Below, in pieces: positions 53,423 to 63,077 of a stretch of 64,000 nucleotides of DNA. Position 1 is the stretch's first letter. The number at the start of each line of letters is the position of its first letter. The stretch is taken from contig CALJLN010000034.1 of NCBI GenBank assembly GCA_937982565.1, positions 1 to 64,000 on the forward strand, in the 5' to 3' direction. The position numbers were made by a program, and so were the translations under genes. Source of the DNA: UBA2421 sp002343075. GTDB lineage: Bacteria; Planctomycetota; Phycisphaerae; Tepidisphaerales; Tepidisphaeraceae. The notes under the pieces were generated by a model, which saw only the letters and a program-made list of their open reading frames with translations, did not search any database and was not told the origin of the DNA.

Positions 53423-54547
53423 ATGAAGTCTTGCGCGCTATTGTCGAGCCTTTGCGCTTTCGCAGTGTCCGCGGCGGTAGCTGCTGCGGGCACTGTGGGG
53501 CCATTTGCCGGTATCACGGTTTTCGGTGACAGCCTTTCCGATACCGGTAACATTCACAAGAAGACCGACGGGTTTCAATACGACTTGGGCATTCTCGGTA
53601 CCACGACTCTCACCGCCCGGCCCGATCGGCCGTTCTACACCGCCAAGCGGTTCACCAACGGCACCGACAACACCGGCCTGGAAGCTGGCCCGGTCATCAG
53701 CCAGATTACCGCGTTCGACGGTGTTTGGCACGAGCATCTTGCCCGCCGGCTCAATCTGCCCGTCGCCACGCCGTCGTTGAATGGTGGCCAAAACTACGCG
53801 TACGGCGGCGCGGAAACGGGCGCCGGCATAGCCAATCAGGGCATCATCACCAACGTTCGGCAGCAAACGACACAATTCATAGGCAATCAGGCTTCGATAC
53901 CGGCTGATCGCCTCTACGTCGTCTGGGCTGGCGGCAATGATCTGGTTAACGCGGCAACGGCGATCTTCACAAGCGCCGCGGCCATCAGCACCGCCAAGGA
54001 TAATGCGATTGCAAACCTGAAATCGGCCATTACGTCGCTCTACAACAAGGGTGCGCGAAAGTTCCTCTGGCCCAACATGCCCCCGCTTGAGAAGACACCC
54101 GAAATCGCGCGGTTTAATGTCCCCAACAACGCCAATTCGCTTCTCCGCTTCAACGCAACCAGGCAGGCGTCGATAGACTTCAAGGCCGACCAGACCGCCG
54201 CGGCTGCGGCACTGAAGCAGGCGTTGCCGCAGATCGAGTTAGCGACACTGGATATCCTCGGCCAGTTCAATGATGTGCTGGCCAACCCAGCGAACTTCAA
54301 CTTAATCAACACAACAGGCGCATTTGTGAGCACGACGCAAGGCATTGACGTAACGGGTACGCAGAATCAGGCGTCCTTGGGCGCGCAGCCAGATGGTTGG
54401 GTGTTCTGGGATCAATTGCACCCCACAAGCTACATTCATTCGCTCATTGGGGCGGAAGCCGCCAAGCAGGTGCCCGAGCCAACGGGACTGAGCCTGCTCA
54501 TCGCACTCGTAGTTGTCACAAGGCGGCGCGCCTACGTCGAAGGATAA
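53423..54547 (+). CDS. GDSL/SGNH esterase-lipase with PEP-CTERM tail
   Basis: A 374-residue exported hydrolase. After the signal peptide (SSLCAFAVSAAVAAAG) come the SGNH blocks: FGDSLSDTGN with the catalytic Ser, GGAETGAG for the oxyanion Gly, WAGGNDL with Asn, and WDQLHPTSYIH with the Asp and His of the triad. Such enzymes cleave acyl or acetyl esters from lipids or polysaccharides. The C-terminus is a PEP-CTERM anchor: VPEPTGLSLLIALVVV then RRR. Its last 32 bases overlap, on the opposite strand, the end of the neighbouring nuclease-like gene, whose own PEP-CTERM tail lies there. GGGAG stands before the ATG. Confidence 0.9.
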   Translation: MKSCALLSSLCAFAVSAAVAAAGTVGPFAGITVFGDSLSDTGNIHKKTDGFQYDLGILGTTTLTARPDRPFYTAKRFTNGTDNTGLEAGPVISQITAFDGVWHEHLARRLNLPVATPSLNGGQNYAYGGAETGAGIANQGIITNVRQQTTQFIGNQASIPADRLYVVWAGGNDLVNAATAIFTSAAAISTAKDNAIANLKSAITSLYNKGARKFLWPNMPPLEKTPEIARFNVPNNANSLLRFNATRQASIDFKADQTAAAAALKQALPQIELATLDILGQFNDVLANPANFNLINTTGAFVSTTQGIDVTGTQNQASLGAQPDGWVFWDQLHPTSYIHSLIGAEAAKQVPEPTGLSLLIALVVVTRRRAYVEG

Positions 54548-56504
54548 GCGCTGCGGCCGTTGCTGCGACGAGCGCGCCCGCTGGTTCGGGCACCGCGCCC
54601 CGGGGCAGGTGCGCCGCAGAAGAGCCGAAGTTGGCTGCGAGAATGGTGAAGTCGTCCAGGTTGACGATTCCATCGTGGGTGAAGTCGCCGGTTTGCCACG
54701 CTTGGCCCGATGATCCGAACGCCGCTGCCAGCGCGGTAAAGTCATCGAGGTTGACGGTGTTGTCGAGCGTGGCATCGCCGGGGATGGCTATTCGGCCAGT
54801 CACGTTGACCGACAGCGGCGAGAGATTGATCGCGCCGGGAAGGTTTTCGTCTGACGTATTCAGAATGTAGGACGACGAAAACAGGCCAATCGTCTGAGAA
54901 GAGAGCGATACGGTTCCCATGCGGCTGGTGGCCGGCGAGATGGGTGAGCCTCCGGTCGCTAGCGACAGTGCTAGCTGCGCGGTGTCTCCTGAGCCGTTGA
55001 TAGAATCAAGATCAAGCCCCGCGGTGAAGCCCGAAGCGTGCTGGAGATTGTTCAAAGTGATTTCCTGCGACGGCACCGCTTGCCCCAGGCCGTAAATGCC
55101 GAAGTTGATGGTCCGCACGGTTTGGGCTGCAGCAAAATCGAAGCTCGGATTGGCGTGAGCGAGGACGGTTGTGTTGACACCCACGCTGCCGGTACCCGAC
55201 TCTACCTGCTGGCTCGACGACACAACGTTGACCGTCGCCGATTTCACGCCAGGGGTGGCAGTGTTGATGGTGATGTTGTGCTGGTTGCCCGGGGTTGTGG
55301 CGAGGGTGTTGCTGGAAAACGACCCGGCCGCGCTGCCGCTGGTGGTGATGGTGTAATCGAGTTCATCGGCACCATTGGTGAAGAGCGTCGGCGCGACATT
55401 CTGCACGCGCACCGTCGCCCCCGCGGCGGCACCGACGATTACAACAGACGGCTCGGCAGCGGACTTGGAGAAGCTCATCTTCGCGGGCAACTGATAGTCG
55501 GCGACGACCGGCAGGTGATCGAGAATGCTCGCCAGCGCGTTGAGCACCGCCGGCGCAGCACCGGTGCCAGTGGTAAGGGGTTGGTTGAGCTGATGCGAGC
55601 CGTTATTGCCCATCACAAAGTAGCTGTTTGGGATGTAGGCAACGCCTTCGCCATCGTTGAGGTTGCCGGTGATGAGTTGCTGATCAAAGCGGCTATCCAT
55701 TCCCCCGCTGGCGCCATTAAAGCCGGGGTTTAGGCTGGAGTTCCAAGGCGATTGCGTGTGAACGTTGCGGAAAGCGGCCGAGCCATCCCAGTTTCCGGGA
55801 GTGCTGATTGGATCGAACGCCTGGCCCGTGCCCGCAGCGAGCAAGTGAGCGTAGCCGCTGTCGGTGCTGGTGAAGACATTCATGTCGCCGAGGTAGATCA
55901 CATTGCTGTTGGCGGGAAGCCCGACAGCGTTGGATTTGATTGTTTGCGCTTCGACCAACCGGCGGGCCTGATCGCCGCTGCTCGCCTTCCAGTGTCCGTT
56001 GTAAATGTAAATGTCGGCGTTTGTGCCGGTGTATCCCACGGGACGCAGTTGATGTCGCACCTGCTGTCGTGGCATGCCACTGCTGCTGGTGGTGCCGACG
56101 GCGACTTCATGAATCAGTTGAACGGTTGCGCTGTTGTAAACGATTCCCTGCGTGCCGGCACCGGTTGTAGCGCCGGCCAAGGTCCCGTGAGAGAAAGTCG
56201 TCGTTCCGTACATCGAATTGAGCAGGTTCGCATAACCCGCCCCCGTGGTGGCGGCGGTGTGCCACTCCTGCAGGCAGAGCACATCGATTGGCTTGGCAAT
56301 GCCGGTATTGCCCGGTGTCGTCGGATCATCGCTGATGGTCGTGCCGATTGCTCCCAGGATGGTGTTCATCCCCGCGCGCGGGCTGGCGACGGCAGGCTCG
56401 GCGTTGCTGGCGTTGATACTCACAATGCGCAACTGACCAAACACCGGCACGGCGAGAATGGCGACGGCGAGGAAAGAAGTAGCTTTAATGTTCAAGTACA
56501 ACAC
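54516..56504 (-). CDS. Secreted endonuclease/exonuclease/phosphatase protein with dockerin and PEP-CTERM
   Basis: A 662-residue exported protein. A signal peptide follows the start (GTG 56504, with CTGGAG just before it; TTG starts near are possible). Residues about 25-340 form the EEP fold: RIVSINASNAEP, DVLCLQEWHT with the metal Glu, VIYLGDMNVF with the D-x-N pair, and LDHLPVVADY with the final Asp-His. Two beta-sandwich regions follow, then a dockerin-like pair (GDATLDNTVNLDDF, GDFTHDGIVNLDDF) at about 570-630, then the PEP-CTERM anchor AVPEPAGALVAATAAAL and RRRR. It could be a surface nuclease or a phosphodiesterase. It is a paralogue of the next gene, with the same domain order. Confidence 0.85.
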   Translation of the reverse strand: MLYLNIKATSFLAVAILAVPVFGQLRIVSINASNAEPAVASPRAGMNTILGAIGTTISDDPTTPGNTGIAKPIDVLCLQEWHTAATTGAGYANLLNSMYGTTTFSHGTLAGATTGAGTQGIVYNSATVQLIHEVAVGTTSSSGMPRQQVRHQLRPVGYTGTNADIYIYNGHWKASSGDQARRLVEAQTIKSNAVGLPANSNVIYLGDMNVFTSTDSGYAHLLAAGTGQAFDPISTPGNWDGSAAFRNVHTQSPWNSSLNPGFNGASGGMDSRFDQQLITGNLNDGEGVAYIPNSYFVMGNNGSHQLNQPLTTGTGAAPAVLNALASILDHLPVVADYQLPAKMSFSKSAAEPSVVIVGAAAGATVRVQNVAPTLFTNGADELDYTITTSGSAAGSFSSNTLATTPGNQHNITINTATPGVKSATVNVVSSSQQVESGTGSVGVNTTVLAHANPSFDFAAAQTVRTINFGIYGLGQAVPSQEITLNNLQHASGFTAGLDLDSINGSGDTAQLALSLATGGSPISPATSRMGTVSLSSQTIGLFSSSYILNTSDENLPGAINLSPLSVNVTGRIAIPGDATLDNTVNLDDFTALAAAFGSSGQAWQTGDFTHDGIVNLDDFTILAANFGSSAAHLPRGAVPEPAGALVAATAAALILRRRRAAL

Positions 56505-56650
56505 GAAATCTCCAGACGACAAATACGAAACGGTAACACAGATGACAATACCTGTGCCACCGGAACAAGCACCGCCAAGCCGCGTAGCGGCGGCGGAGGG
56601 ATCGTTGTTGCATTCGATTCAGCGCTGCAATCATGCATCGCATGAATTCT

Positions 56651-58696
56651 TCAACCTCGTCGAACCCTCTGTCGCCACTCCGCGGCTGCTGAACAACGCG
56701 TACGGCATTGCGACAGGATTGACATCACCATTATCAGCGATGCGGTCGATGGCTCCGGTACCGAACGAGGCAGGATCATCGCCGTTTCGCCGAAGTGTGC
56801 TGCGAGCAGTGTAAAATCGTCAAGGTTGACCAAGCCGTCGTGGGTGAAATCGCCGGTTTGCCAGGTCTGGTTCGCGCCACCGAACGCCGCAGCGAGCGCG
56901 GTGAAATCATCCAGATTCACGGCGTTGTCGAGCGTGGCATCGCCAAACAGCGCGATGCGGCCCGACAGTTGAACTGTTAATGGAGCGAACGAGGTAGCCC
57001 CCGGAAGATCTTCGTCGGAAGTGAGCAGCGAGTAGATAGCGCTATACGCGCCAACCGAGGTGGCGGCGAATGAGGCCATTCCACTACGACTTTGCCCCGC
57101 GGGGATGGCTGTACCGCCGACCGTAACGTCAAGCGTCAACGCGCCGACATCGCCGTTGCCATCGACAGCATCAAGATCAAGCCCTGCGGTGAATGCTGGA
57201 GTAAACGCGCCGGTCCGGTTGTATAACTCAACTCCGACATCGGCGGGAGCGGCTTCGCCTAGGCCGCGAATTCCGAAGTCGATTGTCAGATTCTGTGCCG
57301 ACGAACCCGGCAGAAAACTTGGGTGCGCGTGGTCTTTCACCGTTGTTGCAAGCGTAAGGCTCGCCGCCCCGCCTTCCACCCCCTGGCTGCTGCTCGTGAC
57401 AGGCACGACGAGGCTGGTGTTGCCAACACTGGTCGCGGAGAATTCAAAAGCGTGCTCGTTGCCGGGCGTTGTGGCGAGTGTCGAGTATGAGCCTGAGAAC
57501 GTGCCGACTGTCAACTGATAGTCCAACTCGTCGGCGGCATTGCTGGTGGCAACCGGTGCGGTGTTGCGCACGTTAACCGTGACCGGAAACTGCCCGCCCA
57601 CAATCATCTGCGGCGGAGGCGGCGTGCTGATGGTGGCAGCCATTCGCGCTGGCAACTGGTAGTCGGCGACCACAGGCAGGTGGTCGCTCGCATCCCAAAG
57701 CGCATTGGCGACGGTTGCGCCCAGTGGAATCGTAGGGCTGGCATTGATTGCCAGATTAAAGTGTTGCCCGTCGTTGCCGAAAGCGCGCGTGCTGTTGGCA
57801 ATGTATGAAAGGCCCTCGCCGTCGTGGAAGGGTGCGGACGATAGCTGCACGTCGAAGCGGTCGTCCATTCCGCCGGTCGCGCCACCGTCGCCGTCGGGGG
57901 TGCTGCTGGTGCGGGTGGATTGTGTGTGGATGGATGCAAACGCGGCGTTGTTGTTCCAGGTTTGCGCCGCGTTCGTTGGGTTCAGGGGATCGATCGCCAG
58001 CCCAGCACCCGCACCAGTGACGAGATTCAGCCAGCCTTGCTCCTGATTGTTTTGCATGTTGAAGTCGCCGGCAAAAATCGTGTGGACATTGCCCAGCGCA
58101 TCAGCGTTGGCGCGCATGACAGATGTTTGCAAGGCGCGGTTTTCCCGATCGGCGACGGTGGTGCCGGATTTGAGGTGTGCGCCATATGCGAAAAAGCTCG
58201 CCTGCGCGGATGAATAACCGACTGGCCGAAACTGCCCGCGGATCACGGGTCGAACAGCGCCGGTCGAGACGGTGACTGGCGCTGTCACCGCGGTGAGGGT
58301 GGAACTGTCGTACACAAAAGCCCCCCGGTCGATGAAGCGGGGATCGCTTGACCCAGGCTGGCCGGCAGGTGTGACGGCGAGGTACGTCGCGCCGGGAAAC
58401 AGCGCGTTTAAGGTCGCGGCAAGATTCGCCGCCGATGCGTTGGTTTGCTCCTGAAGAATGAGCAAATCCGGGCGCTTAGCGATCCCATTGACGGCGTTCG
58501 ATGCCATCGCCGAGAAAATGACAGCCATATTGGCACTGTTGTCATGTACGTCGGGCGTCGGGCCGTCCAGCGTGTTGTAGTTAACGACACGAACCTGCCC
58601 TAACGCCGCGCCGGCGAGAGAGAGGCAGAGCAAAAATGGGCTGAATCGTTTCAATAAGCCTCCGGCCGACCGCGCGCAGTGCAACCTTGACACCAT
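56651..58696 (-). CDS. Second secreted EEP-domain protein with dockerin and PEP-CTERM-like end
   Basis: A 681-residue paralogue of the gene behind it. The signal peptide lies after MVSRL (FSPFLLCLSLAGAALG). EEP-fold motifs: RVVNYNTLDGPTP, LLILQEQTNA with the Glu, TIFAGDFNMQN with D-x-N, and SDHLPVVADY with Asp-His. The second half shares the sandwich domains, then GDATLDNAVNLDDFTAL and GDFTHDGLVNLDDFTLL as dockerin-like calcium loops, and an ending of SVPEPSTASLIMVMSIL followed by Arg. The anchor is somewhat degenerate, with extra cysteines. ATG 58696 was chosen for the signal peptide; the frame is open further upstream. The two genes lie in tandem with about 150 bases between them, so they came from duplication. 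Confidence 0.82.
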   Translation of the reverse strand: MVSRLHCARSAGGLLKRFSPFLLCLSLAGAALGQVRVVNYNTLDGPTPDVHDNSANMAVIFSAMASNAVNGIAKRPDLLILQEQTNASAANLAATLNALFPGATYLAVTPAGQPGSSDPRFIDRGAFVYDSSTLTAVTAPVTVSTGAVRPVIRGQFRPVGYSSAQASFFAYGAHLKSGTTVADRENRALQTSVMRANADALGNVHTIFAGDFNMQNNQEQGWLNLVTGAGAGLAIDPLNPTNAAQTWNNNAAFASIHTQSTRTSSTPDGDGGATGGMDDRFDVQLSSAPFHDGEGLSYIANSTRAFGNDGQHFNLAINASPTIPLGATVANALWDASDHLPVVADYQLPARMAATISTPPPPQMIVGGQFPVTVNVRNTAPVATSNAADELDYQLTVGTFSGSYSTLATTPGNEHAFEFSATSVGNTSLVVPVTSSSQGVEGGAASLTLATTVKDHAHPSFLPGSSAQNLTIDFGIRGLGEAAPADVGVELYNRTGAFTPAFTAGLDLDAVDGNGDVGALTLDVTVGGTAIPAGQSRSGMASFAATSVGAYSAIYSLLTSDEDLPGATSFAPLTVQLSGRIALFGDATLDNAVNLDDFTALAAAFGGANQTWQTGDFTHDGLVNLDDFTLLAAHFGETAMILPRSVPEPSTASLIMVMSILSQCRTRCSAAAEWRQRVRRG

Positions 58697-58965
58697 ACCG
58701 CATGTCCGCCGGCGAATCACCATAAATTCCGATAATACAGTCGATTTAAGCCCCCCAGATTGATATCGCGATTGCCAGCTCAGCCCAAGTGCGCCAGTTG
58801 CGCCAGGCATTACATCCCCGCATTTTGCGTTCGCGTGTAATGAAAGTGCATCCGGGATCGTTCAGTAGATCGAATCACCATTGGTCACTGGGTTAGAATT
58901 TTAGTATCTTCCCCGGGCTTCAAGCGTTCAGTGGTTGTCCCTTTCATCAACCGCGAGGGGACAAG

Positions 58966-61704
58966 TTGGCTTTTATGCGCTGCCGGTTTGGCCGGCGGTC
59001 GAGTGATATGACTTCACACATGTTCGAACATCTAGAAGGCCGCCGACTCCTCGCGGGCGCGTCGTCGGTGCCCAGCATCGACCCCAGCGGGGTGAATGTG
59101 ATCTTCGCCAACGGCACGCCGAGCGTCAGCGGGGTTGTACCCCGGCCCAACAGCACGGGTGCCAGCACCCTGGCGGCGGTGAAGGCCGATGTGTCGCTGC
59201 CCAACGTCGGCGCGGGTGTGAGCGATGCCTCATTGCGCACTGCAGGTGCCGTCACGCTCACGCGCGTCAGCGACGGTGTCGTCATCGCCGCCAACGTCAA
59301 CACAACCGGCGGGGGCGATGCCATCATCCTCACCCCGCGCACGCCGCTCGCCCCGCTCACGCAGTATCGATTCAACGTCACCAGCGCCGTAAAAGACACC
59401 AGCGGCGCGTCATTCGCGCCATTCACCAGCGTTTTCACCACCGGCCCAACCGAAGCTGCGGCCGATCCGACAGTCCGCTTCAATAAGATTGCGCTTCCGT
59501 CATCGGTCGGATATCAGTGGACAGCGATGGAGATTGGCCCGGACGACCGACTCTATGCGGCGACCCGCACCGGCCAGATCGTACGATATGTCCTCAACCC
59601 CGACGGTACTTTCCGCAGCAGCAAGACCATCCAGACTGTCCGCACCGCCCATAGCGGTCGCGAGAGGCTCATCACGGGCATCGCGTTCGATCCAGCGTCC
59701 ACCAAGACCCGCCCGATTCTCTGGGTAAGCCATGGCGAGAATGTTCTTGAGGGAGCGACCAACTTCTCCGGGAAGATAAGCAAACTCACGGGCCGCAATC
59801 TGGAGACCTATACAGAGGTCATCTTCAACTTGCCACGCTCGGCACGCGATCACCTGACGAATCAACCCAAGTTCGGTCCGGACGGGCTGATGTATGTGTC
59901 GGTCGGCAGTCAATCGGCCCAGGGCGCGCCCGATGCGCAGTGGGGCTTGCGGGAAGAAACCCTGCTGAGTGCTGCCATTCTGCAGATCAACACCGCCGCC
60001 ATCACCTCGCCCCTGAATGTGCGCACGACCGATGTGGGTGGGTCGTACAACCCGCGCGCCAACGGTGCTCCCGTGCGGCTGTATGCCACCGGTGTAAGGA
60101 ATGCGTATGACCTGCTCTGGACCCGCGATGGAAAACTCTACGCGCCCACCAACAGCAGCGCCACCGGCGGCAACTCCCCCGCCGGGGGAGGCGCGCCTGC
60201 ACTGACCGCCATCCCGACTGTTAACGACTATCTTTATCTCATCGAAGAAGGCGGCTATTACGGTCACCCCAACCCCGCCCGCGGCGAGTTCGTCCTTAAC
60301 GGGGGAAATCCGACTGCCGGCGTGGATGAAGCCGAGGTGTTGAGCTACCCGGTGGGAACGCAGCCGAATCCGAACTATCGCGGCATTGTTTACGAGTTTG
60401 GCCGCAACATCTCGCCCAACGGCATCTTCGAGTTCTCGGGCAGCGTGTTTGGGCGGCGGCTGAACAACACCATCATGGTCGCACAGTACAGCGCCGGCGA
60501 CAACATTATCGTGCTCACACGCGACTCGGCGGGAAACATCACCAAGGGCGAAGCGGGCTTCACGGGTCTGACGCAGTTTGTCGACCCGCTCGACATCATT
60601 CAGCACCCGCGGACGGGTTATATCTATGTAGCTGACTACGGTGCGGCAAGCATCACGCTCCTGCACCCGGACCAGGCAAGACTGCTTTCAGGACGCCGCG
60701 TTCGCGCGACTGAAGAGCAACTTGTGTTCAACGACGTGCGCGGCGGGGGAGCATCCAAGTCGCGCAGCATCAGCATCTGGAACCGTGGAATGCGCGGTTT
60801 GACCATCGCATCCATTCTCCCGTCGGGCGGAAATGCGTCGATGTTTCAGGTTCTCGACGCGCCGACGCAGCCGTTTGACCTCGGCCCGGGTCAGCGCGTA
60901 ACTCTGCGCGTCAACTTTAGCGCGCCAACCGGCACGACCAACGGCATCAAAACTTCGTCGCTGCGAATTGTGAGCAACGACACCGCCGGCGATGCGACTT
61001 TTAACATCCCGCTGCGCGGAATTGCCACCCCGGGACTCGAAGATGCCAATGAGCCCTCATTGCAGCGGATCTTGAGCGCCTACAACCTGGACATTGATGT
61101 GGGCGACAACGATTCTGCTGAAGCAAATATCCCGCTTCCGCCGAGGGCAGGAAACGATGAAATCGAGGCACAGGCGTTTGTGAAAGCCGGGCCGGGCTGG
61201 GTGACGATCGAACCCCTGGCGGTGTTTGCCCCCAACGCCTCCCCGTTTGTCACGGATGTGGGCTGGTATGACTCCGGCACCGGCGCGCAGACTTCGGTCT
61301 TCACCGCCAATTCCGGCAACGGCCAGACGGTGAATGTCTCATACACCGGCTGGAATCAGCTTGACCCCGGCAACGCACGATTCGGCATCTACACGGTCTG
61401 GCCGCAGCGGAACAACCGCGTGACATACTCGGACGACGCTCGAAACACTTGGGACACGAGCAGTGCCAACGGCCGGAAGATTCGCGTTTATCCGTATCGG
61501 CGGGCGGATGGAACCGTCGAGCCGAATGCGTTTATCCTCGGCTCGGAAGCCATTTCGACCCCGGTGGATCATCAGGATGTGGTTCTGGTGATTCGGAACG
61601 TGCAGGTGGTCGAGAAGCGATCGGCCCAATCGCTTGCCGCACGCGCGCCGGTGACGGGTCCGGTCTTCAGCACCGAGCGACTCGATTTAGACGAATTGGT
61701 CTGA
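58966..61704 (+). CDS. LEPR-type beta-propeller protein (glucose/sorbosone-dehydrogenase-like)
   Basis: A 912-residue secreted protein. The leader FEHLEGRRLLAG sits at about residues 20-31. Residues about 35-155 form an SbsA/Ig-like domain (VNVIFANGTPSVSG, LTQYRFNVTSAVKD). Residues about 165-560 make a six-bladed propeller of the GSDH type: YQWTAMEIGPDDRLYAATRTGQIVRY, FGPDGLMYVSVGSQS, LYATGVRNAYDLLWTRDGKLYAPTN, GYIYVADYGAASI. A choice-of-anchor or ASH-like domain with RSISIWNRGMRGLTIASI and a C-terminal sandwich follow. GSDH enzymes use PQQ or serve as hedgehog-interacting-like folds; cofactor binding is not proven. TTG 58966 has GAGGGG in place; ATG 58975 is the alternative. Confidence 0.85.
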   Translation: MAFMRCRFGRRSSDMTSHMFEHLEGRRLLAGASSVPSIDPSGVNVIFANGTPSVSGVVPRPNSTGASTLAAVKADVSLPNVGAGVSDASLRTAGAVTLTRVSDGVVIAANVNTTGGGDAIILTPRTPLAPLTQYRFNVTSAVKDTSGASFAPFTSVFTTGPTEAAADPTVRFNKIALPSSVGYQWTAMEIGPDDRLYAATRTGQIVRYVLNPDGTFRSSKTIQTVRTAHSGRERLITGIAFDPASTKTRPILWVSHGENVLEGATNFSGKISKLTGRNLETYTEVIFNLPRSARDHLTNQPKFGPDGLMYVSVGSQSAQGAPDAQWGLREETLLSAAILQINTAAITSPLNVRTTDVGGSYNPRANGAPVRLYATGVRNAYDLLWTRDGKLYAPTNSSATGGNSPAGGGAPALTAIPTVNDYLYLIEEGGYYGHPNPARGEFVLNGGNPTAGVDEAEVLSYPVGTQPNPNYRGIVYEFGRNISPNGIFEFSGSVFGRRLNNTIMVAQYSAGDNIIVLTRDSAGNITKGEAGFTGLTQFVDPLDIIQHPRTGYIYVADYGAASITLLHPDQARLLSGRRVRATEEQLVFNDVRGGGASKSRSISIWNRGMRGLTIASILPSGGNASMFQVLDAPTQPFDLGPGQRVTLRVNFSAPTGTTNGIKTSSLRIVSNDTAGDATFNIPLRGIATPGLEDANEPSLQRILSAYNLDIDVGDNDSAEANIPLPPRAGNDEIEAQAFVKAGPGWVTIEPLAVFAPNASPFVTDVGWYDSGTGAQTSVFTANSGNGQTVNVSYTGWNQLDPGNARFGIYTVWPQRNNRVTYSDDARNTWDTSSANGRKIRVYPYRRADGTVEPNAFILGSEAISTPVDHQDVVLVIRNVQVVEKRSAQSLAARAPVTGPVFSTERLDLDELV

Positions 61705-61781
61705 CCGCGGAGCGACGGGCCACAGTTTTTTTAGCCGCACGGATGCCGCTATCCTGCCGGGCTTTGCCGCGAGCCGGGTGA

Positions 61782-62867
61782 ATGCAGAGAGCAATGTCGT
61801 TGGTCGCACTCAGTCATTCTCACAAAAAATTCAAAGGCATGGAGTGTCTCGAACCGCGGCGGCATTTCTGCACCGAGCACACGGCTGAATCGCTTGGTGG
61901 CGACGCGTCGGTCGCCGAGTCGGCGGTGTTCCAGGCGTTTAACGCGACCACAACGAATTCGACCAATCTGCAGTGGACCGAGGTCGGCGATACGCCGCAG
62001 GCGCGCGAGGAGGGCATCAGCGCGGTGTCCGGTTCAAGGCTCTACATGTTCGGGGGCTTTTTCAACCAGCGTTTTGAAGCCACCCCGCGCGTGGACATTT
62101 ACAACCCGGCCACAAACACATGGTCGCGCGGCGCGGACATGATGTTCAATACGACACACACCCCGATCATCACCACCGCGACGCGCGCATTTTTCTTCGG
62201 TGGGTACGTCGGCCGCGACCCCGGTCCCGCCACCGCCGCCGTGCAGATTTACAATTTCAAGACCAACAAATGGACCCGCGGCCCGGACATGCCGTCGCCC
62301 CGCGGCGCCCACGCAGCGGTGCTCTCGGGGAACATGGTCTACCTGTTCGGAGGACGCAACAAGCCGCGCACTGCCGAGTTCGCCGAGACGTGGTCGTTTA
62401 ACATCGACACGAATGAATACAAGGTGATCGCTCGAATGCCCGACCCGCGCAATCATCTCGCCGGCGCCGCGGTCGATGGTCAGATCTATGCCATCGGGGG
62501 CCAGAAGGGCGAGGTGGCAAACTCCGTCAACCTCGACTTGGTGCACCGATACAATCCAAACAGAAACCGATGGTTCGCGGCGCCCGATGTGCCGGCGGCG
62601 ATCAGCCATCAACTGTCGTCCACGCTTGTGTTTGACAAGAAGATCATCACCGTCGGCGGGGAAACCTCGCACAACGTCGCATCGCAGTCCGTGCGGGTAT
62701 TTGACCCATACGCAAATTCGTGGTCGTCACTCAGCTCGCTGCCCCTGGTGCGTCGGGCGGGATTCGCCGGGATCGTCAACGATCGGATCTACATGGCTGG
62801 TGGGAGTATCGTGGGCGTATCGCAGACAGAGGTGTTTAGAAGTGTCAATCTGGACACAATTTTCTGA
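61782..62867 (+). CDS. LEPR-like Kelch-repeat protein
   Basis: A 361-residue protein with a leader variant MECLEPRRHFCTEH at about residues 20-33 (LEPR present but HFC in place of XLL), followed by a six-bladed Kelch propeller: EEGISAVSGSRLYMFGGFF, VDIYNPATNTWSRG, AAVLSGNMVYLFGGRNKPR, GAAVDGQIYAIGGQKGE, HRYNPNRNRWFAAPDVP, GIVNDRIYMAGGSIVG. Each blade shows the GG pair and the aromatic W. Kelch proteins bind other molecules and seldom catalyse; extracellular galactose-oxidase-type enzymes share the fold but the copper residues are not evident here. It follows the propeller gene after 77 bases and may be co-transcribed. Confidence 0.85.
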   Translation: MQRAMSLVALSHSHKKFKGMECLEPRRHFCTEHTAESLGGDASVAESAVFQAFNATTTNSTNLQWTEVGDTPQAREEGISAVSGSRLYMFGGFFNQRFEATPRVDIYNPATNTWSRGADMMFNTTHTPIITTATRAFFFGGYVGRDPGPATAAVQIYNFKTNKWTRGPDMPSPRGAHAAVLSGNMVYLFGGRNKPRTAEFAETWSFNIDTNEYKVIARMPDPRNHLAGAAVDGQIYAIGGQKGEVANSVNLDLVHRYNPNRNRWFAAPDVPAAISHQLSSTLVFDKKIITVGGETSHNVASQSVRVFDPYANSWSSLSSLPLVRRAGFAGIVNDRIYMAGGSIVGVSQTEVFRSVNLDTIF

Positions 62868-63077
62868 TCGTGGCGCATAATCTGCCTCTTTTCAGTGGGG
62901 AAGTGGGTAAAAAAAATATCTGTTTCAACGACTTTTGGGGTTGCGTCCTAATCTGCGTTCGCTATTTTGCCCCATTGCCACTCGGGAACCTGGCGAGGAA
63001 AACCCTCCCCGATCGCGTTCCTGGGGGGCCTGTAAACCGTCAACCTGTTTTTCTTTTTTTGCACCTGGAGGTGTCAT

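Noticed and set aside
59500..60666. A 388-codon minus-strand open frame opposite the beta-propeller gene.
   Set aside because: The composition is that of an antisense shadow with many Arg, Val and Gly and no signal or motif. The plus strand holds the GSDH-like blades.
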